Positions 15,590 through 23,643 of a stretch of DNA of 33,832 bases are shown in pieces (position 1 is the first letter of the stretch; every line of letters starts with the position of its first letter). Below the pieces are notes generated by a model, which saw nothing but the letters and a program-made list of their open reading frames with translations, searched no databases and had not been told where the DNA came from. Origin of the DNA: Candidatus Latescibacterota bacterium. GTDB lineage: Bacteria > Latescibacterota > UBA2968 > UBA8231. The position numbers and the translations under genes were made by a program. The DNA is taken from assembly GCA_022820485.1 (NCBI GenBank), contig JAJEFJ010000033.1, positions 1-33,832 on the forward strand, in the 5' to 3' direction.

Positions 15590-16843
15590 CTATCCCCCCC
15601 GATTGCGGTCCGCCACTTCTTCGACAATGGCCGCGATCATCTCTATGTGTTCGTCTTCCCATTTTTCGGAAATCGAGCAGGTGCGGACCCAGTTTTCGAG
15701 AAAAGCCCAGGCCGTGGGGCAAGTGGCGGAACTGTAGTGGTACACATGCGAGGCCGGCGGCCGCGAAAACGGGTACTTGTTGGCGTCCACGTATTCCTGG
15801 AGAAAGGGGAGGGCGGCGGGCATCAGGTAATACTTGCCCTGGCCCGCTCCATTTACTCCGGCTTCTAGGACCTGGGCGGCAAACTCCTCGCCCGTGCATT
15901 TGAAGGCCGCTGGGTCGATGCTGAAGCTGGACATCCAAGCGGAATACTTGGTGACGTAGTCGGGAATGGGCAATGGCGTAATGCCGTCAATAGAGGAGAG
16001 CTTGTCCGTGATCAGCCGCACGGTGCGGTCGATCTTGGCTACCTGAGCGCGGATGGTCTCCAGTTGACCCAAGCACAGCGCCGCGGTCATGCGGCTCATA
16101 TCGTAGGCATGGCCAAAGGCCGTGTGGGTGCGGCCGAAGTGGGGCACATCCACCCCGGCGCGGCCCGAACTGAGGAAGCGCACTTTTTCCGCTAGTTCGT
16201 CATCGTCAGTAGCGATGCAACCCCCTTTGTCCGAGCTGAAGGTTTTCTCCGAATCCAGCGAGAAGGCCGAGGCCGTTCCCAAGGTGCCGACGACGCGTCC
16301 CTTGTATTCGCTGAATATGGCCTGACAGATGTCCTCGTACACGATCAGTCCGTGTTTGGCGGCCAATTCGTTGATCGGATCCATATCGTTGGGCAGGCCG
16401 CATTTGTGCACCGCCAGAATTGCCCGCGTGCGATCGGTGATGCAGGGCTCTATGGTCTCAGCACTGAAATTGACCGTGCCCGGCGCCGTATCGGGAAAAA
16501 CGGGAATGTAGTTGTGCATGAGTACGCCGTACACGGTGCCGTAATCGGTGAGCGGGCTGATGATGACCTCGTCGCCGGGATCGAAGTCAAAGGCCAGCGC
16601 TAGGGCGGCCATGGCCGTGGTGCAGGTGGGGGTAGCGATGCAGTGCTTGACGCCTAGTTCTGCGGCGAACGCCTGCTCGAACTCGCCCACTGAATCGAGG
16701 GTTAGCCCCGAATCCAATACCTCCTGTACGTACTTTAAACTGTTGGGTCCTATGGTGCGGGGAAAGAGAGGAGGCACGATGCCGTCGCTGCTGTGGGCTT
16801 CGGCCCCGCGCTTGATGGGTTTGAGTGCTGATTGCTGGGACAT
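15590..16843 (-). CDS. DegT/DnrJ/EryC1/StrS family PLP-dependent aminotransferase
   Basis: A 417-residue fold-type I aminotransferase of the sugar aminotransferase/dehydratase family. Motifs include VKHCIATPTCTTAM (cofactor phosphate region, 65-78), IVYEDICQAIFSEYKG (D171 for the pyridine nitrogen, Q174), and FSLDSEKTFSSDKGG, where K200 is the Schiff-base lysine. Such enzymes usually transfer an amino group to a nucleotide-linked or free keto-sugar or cyclitol. The ATG at 16843 has GGAGAG seven bases upstream. It heads an operon with the isochorismatase-like gene and two CE4-like genes. An aminotransferase plus deacetylases suggests making or remodelling an amino sugar, but no nucleotide-sugar enzyme or glycosyltransferase is present to support cell-wall polymer synthesis. 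Confidence 0.88.
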   Translation of the reverse strand: MSQQSALKPIKRGAEAHSSDGIVPPLFPRTIGPNSLKYVQEVLDSGLTLDSVGEFEQAFAAELGVKHCIATPTCTTAMAALALAFDFDPGDEVIISPLTDYGTVYGVLMHNYIPVFPDTAPGTVNFSAETIEPCITDRTRAILAVHKCGLPNDMDPINELAAKHGLIVYEDICQAIFSEYKGRVVGTLGTASAFSLDSEKTFSSDKGGCIATDDDELAEKVRFLSSGRAGVDVPHFGRTHTAFGHAYDMSRMTAALCLGQLETIRAQVAKIDRTVRLITDKLSSIDGITPLPIPDYVTKYSAWMSSFSIDPAAFKCTGEEFAAQVLEAGVNGAGQGKYYLMPAALPFLQEYVDANKYPFSRPPASHVYHYSSATCPTAWAFLENWVRTCSISEKWEDEHIEMIAAIVEEVADRNRGG

Positions 16844-16910
16844 TAGACTCTCCTATGGGGATAGACATTTATTGATTTGAATTGCCGCATTTTTTTGGTC
16901 ATTGCGACCC

Positions 16911-16940
16911 AACCTATCCCTTTTGTCTATCGGGTGTCAA
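16911..16940 (-). promoter_or_regulatory. Candidate promoter for the aminotransferase operon
   Basis: On the minus strand a perfect TTGACA (16940-16935) is followed 18 bases later by TAGGTT (16916-16911), which matches the -10 consensus at only 3 of 6 positions. It lies between the TPR gene stop and the aminotransferase start, about 70 bases before the ATG. The strong -35 and weak -10 make this a tentative call. Confidence 0.25.
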
Positions 16941-16969
16941 GTCTTGCTGATCGCAAGTGCGGCCTAGCC

Positions 16970-17797
16970 CTATGGCCGTTCGCGCTCGGCTTGCTTTAGA
17001 TGTTGAAAATCCCGCAGTAACCGCTGCCCTTCTTCCTGGCGACCCTGTTTGAGATAAAGCTGAGCTAGACGGTAGTGGGTGGGAATGTGGCGGGGATCTT
17101 TTTTGAGCGCTTGCTGGTAGAGATAAGCGGCCTCTGTTGGCTCTCCTTGCTTCTCCAGGACAGCGCCTAGACGGCAATAGGGGTCGGCAAAGTCGGAATT
17201 AACCTGAATAGCCTGCTGGAAATAGCTTCTGGCAGCTTTCAATTCGTTTTCTCGCTCACTGACCACCCCTAGATCGTAGTAGATCTTTGCCCGTCTTACT
17301 CCCAACTCAAGAGCGCGTCGATAGGCCCTCTTGGCTTCGGCATAATCGCGCAGGTCCATGTAGGTTTTTCCGAGATGCATGAAGAAAATCCCATTCTCGG
17401 GTGCTTGGGCGATGGCCCTTTTGTAGTACGGAATGGCTTCCCCTGGTCTTAGCTGCAGCGTATAGGCCAAACCGATCTGGTCCAGGGCTAGGGCAAAATC
17501 TGGCTTCAGATGCACGGCCCGGCTGAATTCTCCGACCGCTTCTTCATACTGACCATTCTGCAGGTAGCGACGACCGCGACGATAGTAAACTTCGGCAGCA
17601 ATCTGCTCCTCTTGTTCGACCTTTAGCGGTTGGGATTTGCCTTCCTTTTGCGCGTTGGGTGACGGCTCATCAGCCGGTGTTTGTCGTTCTTTTTGATCGC
17701 AGCCGATCCATCCCCAACTGCCGATAAAAAGAGCTAGGAGCAGCGCCAGCCCGGTATGGTTCCGCGATACGCTTAGAAGTCGTTGCTGATACGCCAA
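16970..17797 (-). CDS. TPR-repeat protein, probable lipoprotein
   Basis: A 275-residue protein starting at a TTG (17797), with AAAGGA about 10 bases upstream. It has a hydrophobic signal segment (LALLLALFIGSWGWIGC), with C33 as a likely lipid-attachment cysteine, although W30-I31-G32 is not a perfect lipobox. After a charged linker come about five TPR units (residues 68-260), with patterns such as NGQYEEAVGEFSRAVHLKPD and LRDYAEAKRAYRRALELG. TPR domains mediate protein contacts, so a scaffold or assembly role on the periplasmic face of a membrane is likely. The nearest gene, at 17987, is divergent. No partner is identifiable. Confidence 0.85.
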   Translation of the reverse strand: MAYQQRLLSVSRNHTGLALLLALFIGSWGWIGCDQKERQTPADEPSPNAQKEGKSQPLKVEQEEQIAAEVYYRRGRRYLQNGQYEEAVGEFSRAVHLKPDFALALDQIGLAYTLQLRPGEAIPYYKRAIAQAPENGIFFMHLGKTYMDLRDYAEAKRAYRRALELGVRRAKIYYDLGVVSERENELKAARSYFQQAIQVNSDFADPYCRLGAVLEKQGEPTEAAYLYQQALKKDPRHIPTHYRLAQLYLKQGRQEEGQRLLRDFQHLKQAERERP

Positions 17798-17838
17798 GGT
17801 TTACGCGTCCTTTTCTTTGACAAGCCGTCTTGCTAGCA

Positions 17839-17868
17839 TTGACCGCTAAAGTTTTCGCTCCTGATACT
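17839..17868 (+). promoter_or_regulatory. Candidate promoter for the pentapeptide/CRTAC1 genes
   Basis: TTGACC (17839-17844, 5 of 6) and GATACT (17863-17868, 4 of 6) are 18 bases apart on the plus strand in the divergent gap. A transcript from here would carry the inverted repeat at 17901-17949 in its leader. Pattern evidence only. Confidence 0.3.
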
Positions 17869-17900
17869 CGACAATATAGCGCAAAAATTTAAAGACTCCG

Positions 17901-17949
17901 GCGGTCGGCTCAAAAGGTCGACGCGCTGCGCTGTTAAAGAGCCGACCGC
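17901..17949. promoter_or_regulatory. 11 bp perfect inverted repeat (operator or leader hairpin)
   Basis: GCGGTCGGCTC (17901-17911) and GAGCCGACCGC (17939-17949) are exact reverse complements separated by 27 bases. It sits 37 bases before the start of the pentapeptide-repeat gene, between it and the divergent TPR gene. It could be two half-sites for a dimeric regulator or a stable mRNA leader hairpin. It lacks a following T-run, so a standard intrinsic terminator is unlikely. Confidence 0.5.
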
Positions 17950-17986
17950 TTGCACCATATACCTCTACAGAGTATCTATATTTCCC

Positions 17987-19528
17987 ATGTGGATACTGAA
18001 CTGGGTTAAATCGAAGTGGGCCGTCCTCGCCCTGATAATCGCTCTGACCACGACCGTTGGTGCCCAGCCGAGCGCTTTGACCGATACCACTATCGCGGGC
18101 CGCAGCTACACCCTGCTTGAGGCCGGGGAATTAATGGATCTCCTGGGCTCGGCCAATGATCATAGCCGTCTTGCTGTACGGCAAACAGCCGTAAAGGGCC
18201 GCCTCTCCAGCTTAGCGGCCAATCTCGACACCGTGCGGGCGGCGCTGGAATTGGTTGATGTGCTTTTCCTCGATGAAGTTTTGCTGGCCGAGGTTGTGTT
18301 TCTCGGTCCGGTGATCTTTTCTCGCACTACCTTTGCCGCTGATCTTTCGCTAGCTGAAGCGCAATTCTTGCAATCCTTTGCCCTGCGAGAATGCGAGATA
18401 AGGCAAAAAACCAACCTTAGAGATGCTCGCTTCACGGCCACGGCAGACTTTACCCAAAGTCACCTCGCTGCCGCATTTTCCTGCGCCGGAGCCCACTTCA
18501 GCGACGCCACTTTCGCGCGCCTGCGCTGCGAGGGCGGGGCCTATTTTGAGGACGTTCTCTTTACCGGCCAAGTCGATTTCAGCGACGCCCGCTTTGCTGG
18601 TGTGGCCTCGTTCAAAACAGCGAACTGGCGCGCCCCCGTCTCCTTTGCCGGGGCGCGTTTTCTGGACCGTTCTTTTTTTTGGCAAGCCCAATTCGCCGCC
18701 GCGGATTTTTCCAGCGCCCGCTTTGCCGGGGAAACCTCGTTTAAGCAAGCCGCTTTCGCGCAGCGGGCGACTTTCGCAAATATCGCTTTCGCCCGCTCTG
18801 CCCACTTCGAACAAGCCCGTTTTGACGACGGAGCCGTCTTCGACGGCAGCATCTTTGCAAAAGAAGCGGTCTTTACTGGTGTCCACAGCAGCAACGATCT
18901 CCTGCTCAATGCCCTTTTTCGCATCAGCCTCGACTTGCGCCACCTAGTCACCCCCAGCTTGGATCTGCGGCCTTCCGCCGCCATGCCCGACTCGCTGCTG
19001 GGCCCTAAGGCCCAGCTCTTGCTGCAAAACGCGCGTTTCCAGCGTCTGTTTTCGACTTGGGATCATTTGCGCGGCCACTTGGCCCAGTCCCCAGAGCAGG
19101 CCAACTACGATCTGGATCGCGTCTATGCCGGCCTGCGCCACCAGTTCCTCCTCTCCGGCATGGCCGCAGATGCCCGCGGCTGTTATATGGAGTCGCTGGA
19201 TCGCCGTCGTCACCACCTGCCCTGGACCTCTATCGAGCGCTACGCCCTCATCGCCTTTGACCTGAGCTCGCGCTACGGCACCGACTTGAGGCGCTTAGCC
19301 CTAGTCGCTTTGGCCTGGGTGGCGCTTTTCGCTCTGCTGTACCGTTGGTTGCTGATAGATGATCTGGTGGAGTGCCTGTTTTTCAGCCTGCATACTTTTT
19401 TTGTGGTGGGCGCGGCATCCGTGCGTCCCCAGGGCAAAGTGCGCTCCCTGGTCCTGTTTCAGGCCCTTTCCGGCTGGCTCTTCTGGAGCCTTTGCACTGC
19501 TGTCCTGCTCTCCTTTTTACTGCGCTGA
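17987..19528 (+). CDS. Pentapeptide-repeat-like protein with signal sequence and C-terminal two-helix channel-like domain
   Basis: A 513-residue protein with an N-terminal signal or anchor (VLALIIALTTTVGA). Residues 105-300 contain many F-centred pentapeptide-type units (ARFAGETSFKQAAFAQ, DARFAGVASF), predicted to form a quadrilateral beta-helix. Residues 320-420 are helical. The C-terminus (about 430-513) has two membrane helices around a pore-loop-like stretch, SLHTFFVVGAASVRPQG (467-483), laid out like the TxGYGD loop of Ion_trans_2 potassium channels. The filter reads GAAS (475-478), so potassium selectivity is not expected. There is no strong ribosome site. The stop is 3 bases before the CRTAC1-type gene, so the two probably form one transcript. 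Function is unknown; an anchored periplasmic sensor or an altered channel are both possible. Confidence 0.72.
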   Translation: MWILNWVKSKWAVLALIIALTTTVGAQPSALTDTTIAGRSYTLLEAGELMDLLGSANDHSRLAVRQTAVKGRLSSLAANLDTVRAALELVDVLFLDEVLLAEVVFLGPVIFSRTTFAADLSLAEAQFLQSFALRECEIRQKTNLRDARFTATADFTQSHLAAAFSCAGAHFSDATFARLRCEGGAYFEDVLFTGQVDFSDARFAGVASFKTANWRAPVSFAGARFLDRSFFWQAQFAAADFSSARFAGETSFKQAAFAQRATFANIAFARSAHFEQARFDDGAVFDGSIFAKEAVFTGVHSSNDLLLNALFRISLDLRHLVTPSLDLRPSAAMPDSLLGPKAQLLLQNARFQRLFSTWDHLRGHLAQSPEQANYDLDRVYAGLRHQFLLSGMAADARGCYMESLDRRRHHLPWTSIERYALIAFDLSSRYGTDLRRLALVALAWVALFALLYRWLLIDDLVECLFFSLHTFFVVGAASVRPQGKVRSLVLFQALSGWLFWSLCTAVLLSFLLR

Positions 19529-19531
19529 TTC

Positions 19532-21190
19532 ATGTTCCGCTCGGTCTGTGTCCTTTTCCTATTCCTATTGCTGGTGGCCTGTATCCGGGAAGAACCGACG
19601 CCGTCCCTGCGCTTTGTCGATGTCGCCCAGATGGCCGGTCTTGACTTTGTCCACTACAACGGTGCCCAAGGCGACTATTTCTACGTAGAGACTTTTGGTT
19701 CGGGAGCTGCTTTCTTGGACTACGACGGCGACGGCTGGCAGGATATCTATTTGGTCAACTCCACGTATCTCACCGGCTTGGCCCCCGAGCCCCTGCCGAC
19801 CGATAAACTCTACCGCAACCGGGGCGACGGCCGCTTTGACGCCGCTTCTGGCAGCGGCGATAGCGGCTACGGCACGGGTGTGGCTGCCGCCGACTGGGAC
19901 AACGACGGCGATCAGGACTTATACGTGACTCGCTTTGGTCCCAACGCTTTATATCGCAACGATGCGGGAAAATTCGCCGACGGCGACAGCGCCAAACGGG
20001 CGGGCGTTGACGATGGCCGCTGGGGTGCCAGTTGTGGTTTTCTAGACTACGACTTGGACGGTGACCTCGATCTGTTCGTTGCTAACTACGTGGACTTCAC
20101 TACGGCCAACAACATCATCTGCAAGCGGGGCGATATCCGCACCTATTGCGACCCGGACGAATACGGCCCAACGAGCGATCTACTCTACCGCAACGACGGC
20201 CAAAGCCAATTCACCGACATCACCTATGAGGCGGGCATCACCTTAGAGGGCCCTGGTTTAGGCGTGGCCTTTTCTGACTACGACTGGGATGGGGATACCG
20301 ATATCTACGTGGCCAACGACGGCACGCTAAACTTCCTTTATGAGAACCGCCAGACTCACTTCGTCGAAACAGGTCTGACGGCCGGGGGCCGCTACAACCA
20401 AGACGGCCGCGCCGAGGCCGGCATGGGTGTGGACTTTGGCGACTGGGACAACGACGGCAATCAGGACCTGTTCGTCACCAATTTCGCCCACGAGACCAAT
20501 ACGCTCTACCACAACGACGGCCAAGGCCAGTTCGCCGATATCAGCGCTGAGGTTGGCCTCTTCGAGCCCAGCTACAATCCCCTCGGTTTTGGCACTAAAT
20601 TCTTCGATGTCGATCTGGACGGCGACCTCGATCTCTTCGTCGCCAACGGCCACGTCCTCGACATCGTGGAACAGATCGACTCTACGCTTAGTTATGCCCA
20701 GACTAACCAGATTTTGCGCAACGAGGCCAACGCTTGGGATGCCGTCTCCACCGAGCCGAATCCCAGAAAATTTGTCGATATTTCCTCCTCTTTGGGTCCT
20801 AGTTTTGCCACCCCTAACGTCGGTCGCGGCGCGGCCTCGGCCGACTACGACAACGACGGCGATCTCGATCTGCTGGTTTGCTCTGTGGCCAGCCCCGCGC
20901 GCCTCTTGCGCAATGACGGCGCCAAACAAAACCACTGGCTCCTAGTCGAATTAATCGGCCGCCAGCAGCGCGACGCAATCGGCACCCTAGTCGCCGTCAC
21001 GGCTGGGGGCCACCGCCAAGTGCGGGAACGCCAGTCCGGCGGCAGCTACCTTTCCAGCCATGACCACCGCCTGCACTTTGGTTTGGGTGTCGTTGCTAAG
21101 GTGGATATGAAGGTGCGCTGGCCCGATGGCACTGTGCAGACGCTTGCCGATGTCGCGGCCGACCAGATTTTGCGCTTGGTGCAGCCGTAG
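19532..21190 (+). CDS. CRTAC1-type lipoprotein: FG-GAP/VCBS repeats with UnbV/ASPIC domain
   Basis: A 552-residue protein with a classical lipoprotein signal (LFLFLLLVAC, C17). The body has seven DxDxDGxxD calcium-binding-like motifs (for example DYDGDGWQD, DWDNDGDQD, DYDLDGDLD, DYDNDGDLD) typical of FG-GAP/VCBS beta-propellers. Residues 480-552 form the UnbV/ASPIC module (NHWLLVELIGR, GGSYLSSHDHRLHFGLG, VRWPDGTVQTL). Such proteins are abundant on the surface of environmental bacteria; functions proposed include adhesion and carbohydrate binding, none proven. The gene starts 3 bases after the pentapeptide-repeat gene and has no ribosome site of its own, suggesting translational coupling. The aldo/keto reductase starts 36 bases after its stop. 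Confidence 0.9.
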   Translation: MFRSVCVLFLFLLLVACIREEPTPSLRFVDVAQMAGLDFVHYNGAQGDYFYVETFGSGAAFLDYDGDGWQDIYLVNSTYLTGLAPEPLPTDKLYRNRGDGRFDAASGSGDSGYGTGVAAADWDNDGDQDLYVTRFGPNALYRNDAGKFADGDSAKRAGVDDGRWGASCGFLDYDLDGDLDLFVANYVDFTTANNIICKRGDIRTYCDPDEYGPTSDLLYRNDGQSQFTDITYEAGITLEGPGLGVAFSDYDWDGDTDIYVANDGTLNFLYENRQTHFVETGLTAGGRYNQDGRAEAGMGVDFGDWDNDGNQDLFVTNFAHETNTLYHNDGQGQFADISAEVGLFEPSYNPLGFGTKFFDVDLDGDLDLFVANGHVLDIVEQIDSTLSYAQTNQILRNEANAWDAVSTEPNPRKFVDISSSLGPSFATPNVGRGAASADYDNDGDLDLLVCSVASPARLLRNDGAKQNHWLLVELIGRQQRDAIGTLVAVTAGGHRQVRERQSGGSYLSSHDHRLHFGLGVVAKVDMKVRWPDGTVQTLADVAADQILRLVQP

Positions 21191-21226
21191 GAATTTTCAC
21201 AGGAGGAATGCTATGAGGAGCGAAAT

Positions 21227-22171
21227 ATGCCAGCGCTAGAAACGAGAGTTTTTGCCAAAACCGGGATGCAGCCCAAATCTCTGGGACTGGGTGGAGCCTG
21301 GTGGGGCAGCGGAACGGAGGCCGAGTGCATTGCCGGCATCCACCGAGCCCTCGAACTGGGCTTTAATTACTTGGATACATACCCCGAACTGGAAACGTGG
21401 TGGGGCAAAGCTCTAGCCGGCGGCAGAAGGCACAATATATACCTGCAAGCCAAGGTCACTACTAATGGTCCCAAAGAGACGATTTCAGATCACTCGGGGC
21501 CGCAAACGCGCCGCAGCGTGGAAGCTAGTTTAAAGCGCTTGAGAACGGACTACCTCGACAATGTTCTCATCCACGGCTACGACGAGCCCGAGGACGTTGG
21601 CAACAAGGAGGGCATGGTGGATCCACTGGGTCCGGGCCATGCTCTAGATGAATTGGTAAAGATGAAAGAAGAGGGCTCAATCCGCCACATCGGCATTGGC
21701 GCGCGCAATTCGGCCGTGCACCGCCGGGCGATCGAGACCGACCAAATAGAAATCTGCCTCACTTATCTAGAATACAACTTGTTCAATACGGACGCCGCTG
21801 TGGAGCTATTTCCCCACGCCCGCCAGCGCCAAGTAGGTCTCATTCTCGCCAGTCCCCTCGGCATGGGGCTGTTGACGGGCGATGAAAAAGTATTCGAGCG
21901 CTCGGCGGTTTACTTCGACAACCGCGAATATCCCGAACGCGGACTCCATCCGGCGGTCCGCGCCCGGGCCATGTGGGACTGGTGTCGGAAACGAGACGTG
22001 AACATCCGCCATCTGGCCATCCAGTTTTGTATGGCGGCACCCGTCAGCAGCATTGTCCTGCCCGGTGCGGCCTCGAAGACGCAGGTCGAAGAAGCCTACG
22101 AGGCGGCTACGGCGGATATTGCTCCCGAGATATGGCGCGATTTCGAAGTGGAGTTCGGGGTGGGGATTTAG
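21227..22171 (+). CDS. Aldo/keto reductase family protein
   Basis: A 314-residue TIM-barrel oxidoreductase expected to use NADPH to reduce an aldehyde, ketone or keto-sugar. The tetrad can be placed: D50 in FNYLD, K76 in LQAKVTT and H116 in VLIHGYD. The loop after D50 is about three residues shorter than usual; aligning on the WWGKAL segment puts Y52 at the catalytic Tyr position. The C-terminal cofactor-binding segment reads VLPGAASKTQVEEA. An upstream ATG at 21213 with a better ribosome site (AGGAGGAATGCT) opens an 8-codon frame that ends at 21239, overlapping this start. The gene lies downstream of the CRTAC1-type gene in the same direction, and its stop is 3 bases from that of the convergent PPIase-like gene. 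Confidence 0.87.
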   Translation: MPALETRVFAKTGMQPKSLGLGGAWWGSGTEAECIAGIHRALELGFNYLDTYPELETWWGKALAGGRRHNIYLQAKVTTNGPKETISDHSGPQTRRSVEASLKRLRTDYLDNVLIHGYDEPEDVGNKEGMVDPLGPGHALDELVKMKEEGSIRHIGIGARNSAVHRRAIETDQIEICLTYLEYNLFNTDAAVELFPHARQRQVGLILASPLGMGLLTGDEKVFERSAVYFDNREYPERGLHPAVRARAMWDWCRKRDVNIRHLAIQFCMAAPVSSIVLPGAASKTQVEEAYEAATADIAPEIWRDFEVEFGVGI

Positions 22172-22174
22172 GTG

Positions 22175-23551
22175 CTAGGGTTCATCGGGAGCCAATACCC
22201 GGACTGAGAATTTCTGTCGCAGTGCATCCAAGTGCCGACGCTCTTTTTCCTCTCTGGCCAGCCGCTCGGCTCGCCGTTGCGAAGCCCGATCCCACTGGTC
22301 CCCTTCCCGCACTTTGTCCACTACGACAAATACGGAGAACTTTCCGGCCCACTCCACCGGCTCCCCGACGGCGTTGATCTCCATGCCTTTGGCGTGCTCG
22401 TAGCGCATTGATGGCATGGTATATGGACTGAGCTTTACGCGCGCCCCGCTTGCTCCGACGTCCTGGGAGAATATGGGGACTAGTAGCTCTGGATCGACGC
22501 CCTGCGCTATTGCTAGGTGCAAATCTTGGGCCAATTTGCGATTGTGGACCACAATCTCGGTGATGGTGATGGCCTCATAGGCGGGAAATTGATCGGGATG
22601 ACGCGCAAAATAATTTCGCGCCTCTGTTGGAGTTACGTCGATCTGTTCCAGATAATAGCTCAGGAGTACATCCTCGTCGATGGTTCTGAGTTTTGCCTGT
22701 AGCTCGGGTTCCTCGTCGATACCGCTTTGCCGTGCTGCGGTATAATAGAGATCGGCGATACGGGCACTGTCGGGTCCAACGGACGAGGAATCGAATGTGC
22801 GAAAGTCAGATGGAGTGCCGGTGGCGTATTTATCGCGCAGAGAGATTCCGAGATCCCGCTCCATCTTTGCACTGATGCGGGAGCGCAGGCGGCGTTCAAT
22901 AAGCTGCCGCACGGCGATGAGAGGGACGCGCTTTTCATCGAGAATTCTGAAGGCCACAAAGACTGTATCCGCTTTGATCGGCAGAGGAAGAGCGGGGGAA
23001 ATGGATCCCACGGGCAGCGCGAACAATTCGTCGGCCACTTGCTCATTGACTTGGCCTTTGAGCACATAACCGGGGAGACTCAAAATGGATTTTTCCGCGA
23101 CCAAGTCCTCTACAGCGGCGGCTTTTGTCGCTCTTACAGAATAGATAAACTTGAGACCGCGATTCCAGTTCGCGTCATAGTATTCCTGCAGAATGTCTTC
23201 TGCTGTCACGACGATTTTCGCTTCGATCTGGCGCTCGAGATAAGATTCAATCACTACATCTCGCCGCTGGCGCTCCAACCGGCGCACAAAAACCGAGTCA
23301 GCGGCCATACCGACCTTGCGGGCCTCTAGCAGCAGTAGCCTTCTGGCGATGAGCTGTTGCAGCGGATCGCTCGTATCGGAGATTGCAGTGCCGACTCTTA
23401 TAGTTCTTTTTTCTTTCCGCTCCGCAAAGTTGCGAAGTTCTGCCGCCGTGATCTTTTCGTCCCCGACCAAGGCGATGACCTCCGTCTCGGGCTGGCCGCA
23501 GCTAAAAAAGAGCAGGCAAAGGAATGCGATTAAGCGTTTTGATTTTATCAT
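22175..23551 (-). CDS. SurA/parvulin-like peptidyl-prolyl isomerase-type lipoprotein
   Basis: I start this at the ATG at 23551 (458 residues), which yields a lipoprotein signal LIAFLCLLFFSC (C18); the frame is open to 23632, but that extension hides the signal. Residues 25-130 resemble a SurA/PpiD chaperone N-domain (VIALVGDEKITAAELRNF, then LIARRLLLLEARKVG). Residues 310-430 look like a diverged rotamase domain (ARNYFARHPDQFPAYEAITITEIVV, EPVEWAGKFSVFVVVDKVREG). The catalytic Cys/His set of parvulins is not clear, so it may act as a chaperone without isomerase activity. It is located on the periplasmic side or in the outer membrane. It is divergent from the spermidine-synthase-like gene, 92 bases away. 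Confidence 0.78.
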   Translation of the reverse strand: MIKSKRLIAFLCLLFFSCGQPETEVIALVGDEKITAAELRNFAERKEKRTIRVGTAISDTSDPLQQLIARRLLLLEARKVGMAADSVFVRRLERQRRDVVIESYLERQIEAKIVVTAEDILQEYYDANWNRGLKFIYSVRATKAAAVEDLVAEKSILSLPGYVLKGQVNEQVADELFALPVGSISPALPLPIKADTVFVAFRILDEKRVPLIAVRQLIERRLRSRISAKMERDLGISLRDKYATGTPSDFRTFDSSSVGPDSARIADLYYTAARQSGIDEEPELQAKLRTIDEDVLLSYYLEQIDVTPTEARNYFARHPDQFPAYEAITITEIVVHNRKLAQDLHLAIAQGVDPELLVPIFSQDVGASGARVKLSPYTMPSMRYEHAKGMEINAVGEPVEWAGKFSVFVVVDKVREGDQWDRASQRRAERLAREEKERRHLDALRQKFSVRVLAPDEP

Positions 23552-23643
23552 TACAATAAGGTCGGCGGAGCAATTCGTCTGGTGAATAAACGGTACACAT
23601 CCTACCGGGCCCACAGCCCAATTAAACCGCATAGGTTGCCATT

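Noticed and set aside
15585..15938. N-terminal extension of the isochorismatase-like frame
   Set aside because: It lies wholly inside the aminotransferase gene in another frame, and its sequence is Arg/Gly/Pro-rich with no family similarity; the TTG at 15584 fits the operon spacing.
18350..18984. Minus-strand open frames across the pentapeptide region
   Set aside because: Periodic codons of the pentapeptide repeats create long reverse frames; the products only mirror the repeat and lack start signals.
20327..20945. Open frames in other registers over the calcium-motif propeller gene
   Set aside because: They arise from repeated GAC/AAC/GGC codons of the DxDxDG motifs and have no independent features.
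23552..23643. Divergent promoter pair between the PPIase-like and spermidine-synthase-like genes
   Set aside because: The 92-base gap must contain control signals, but none matched a promoter consensus well enough to place.
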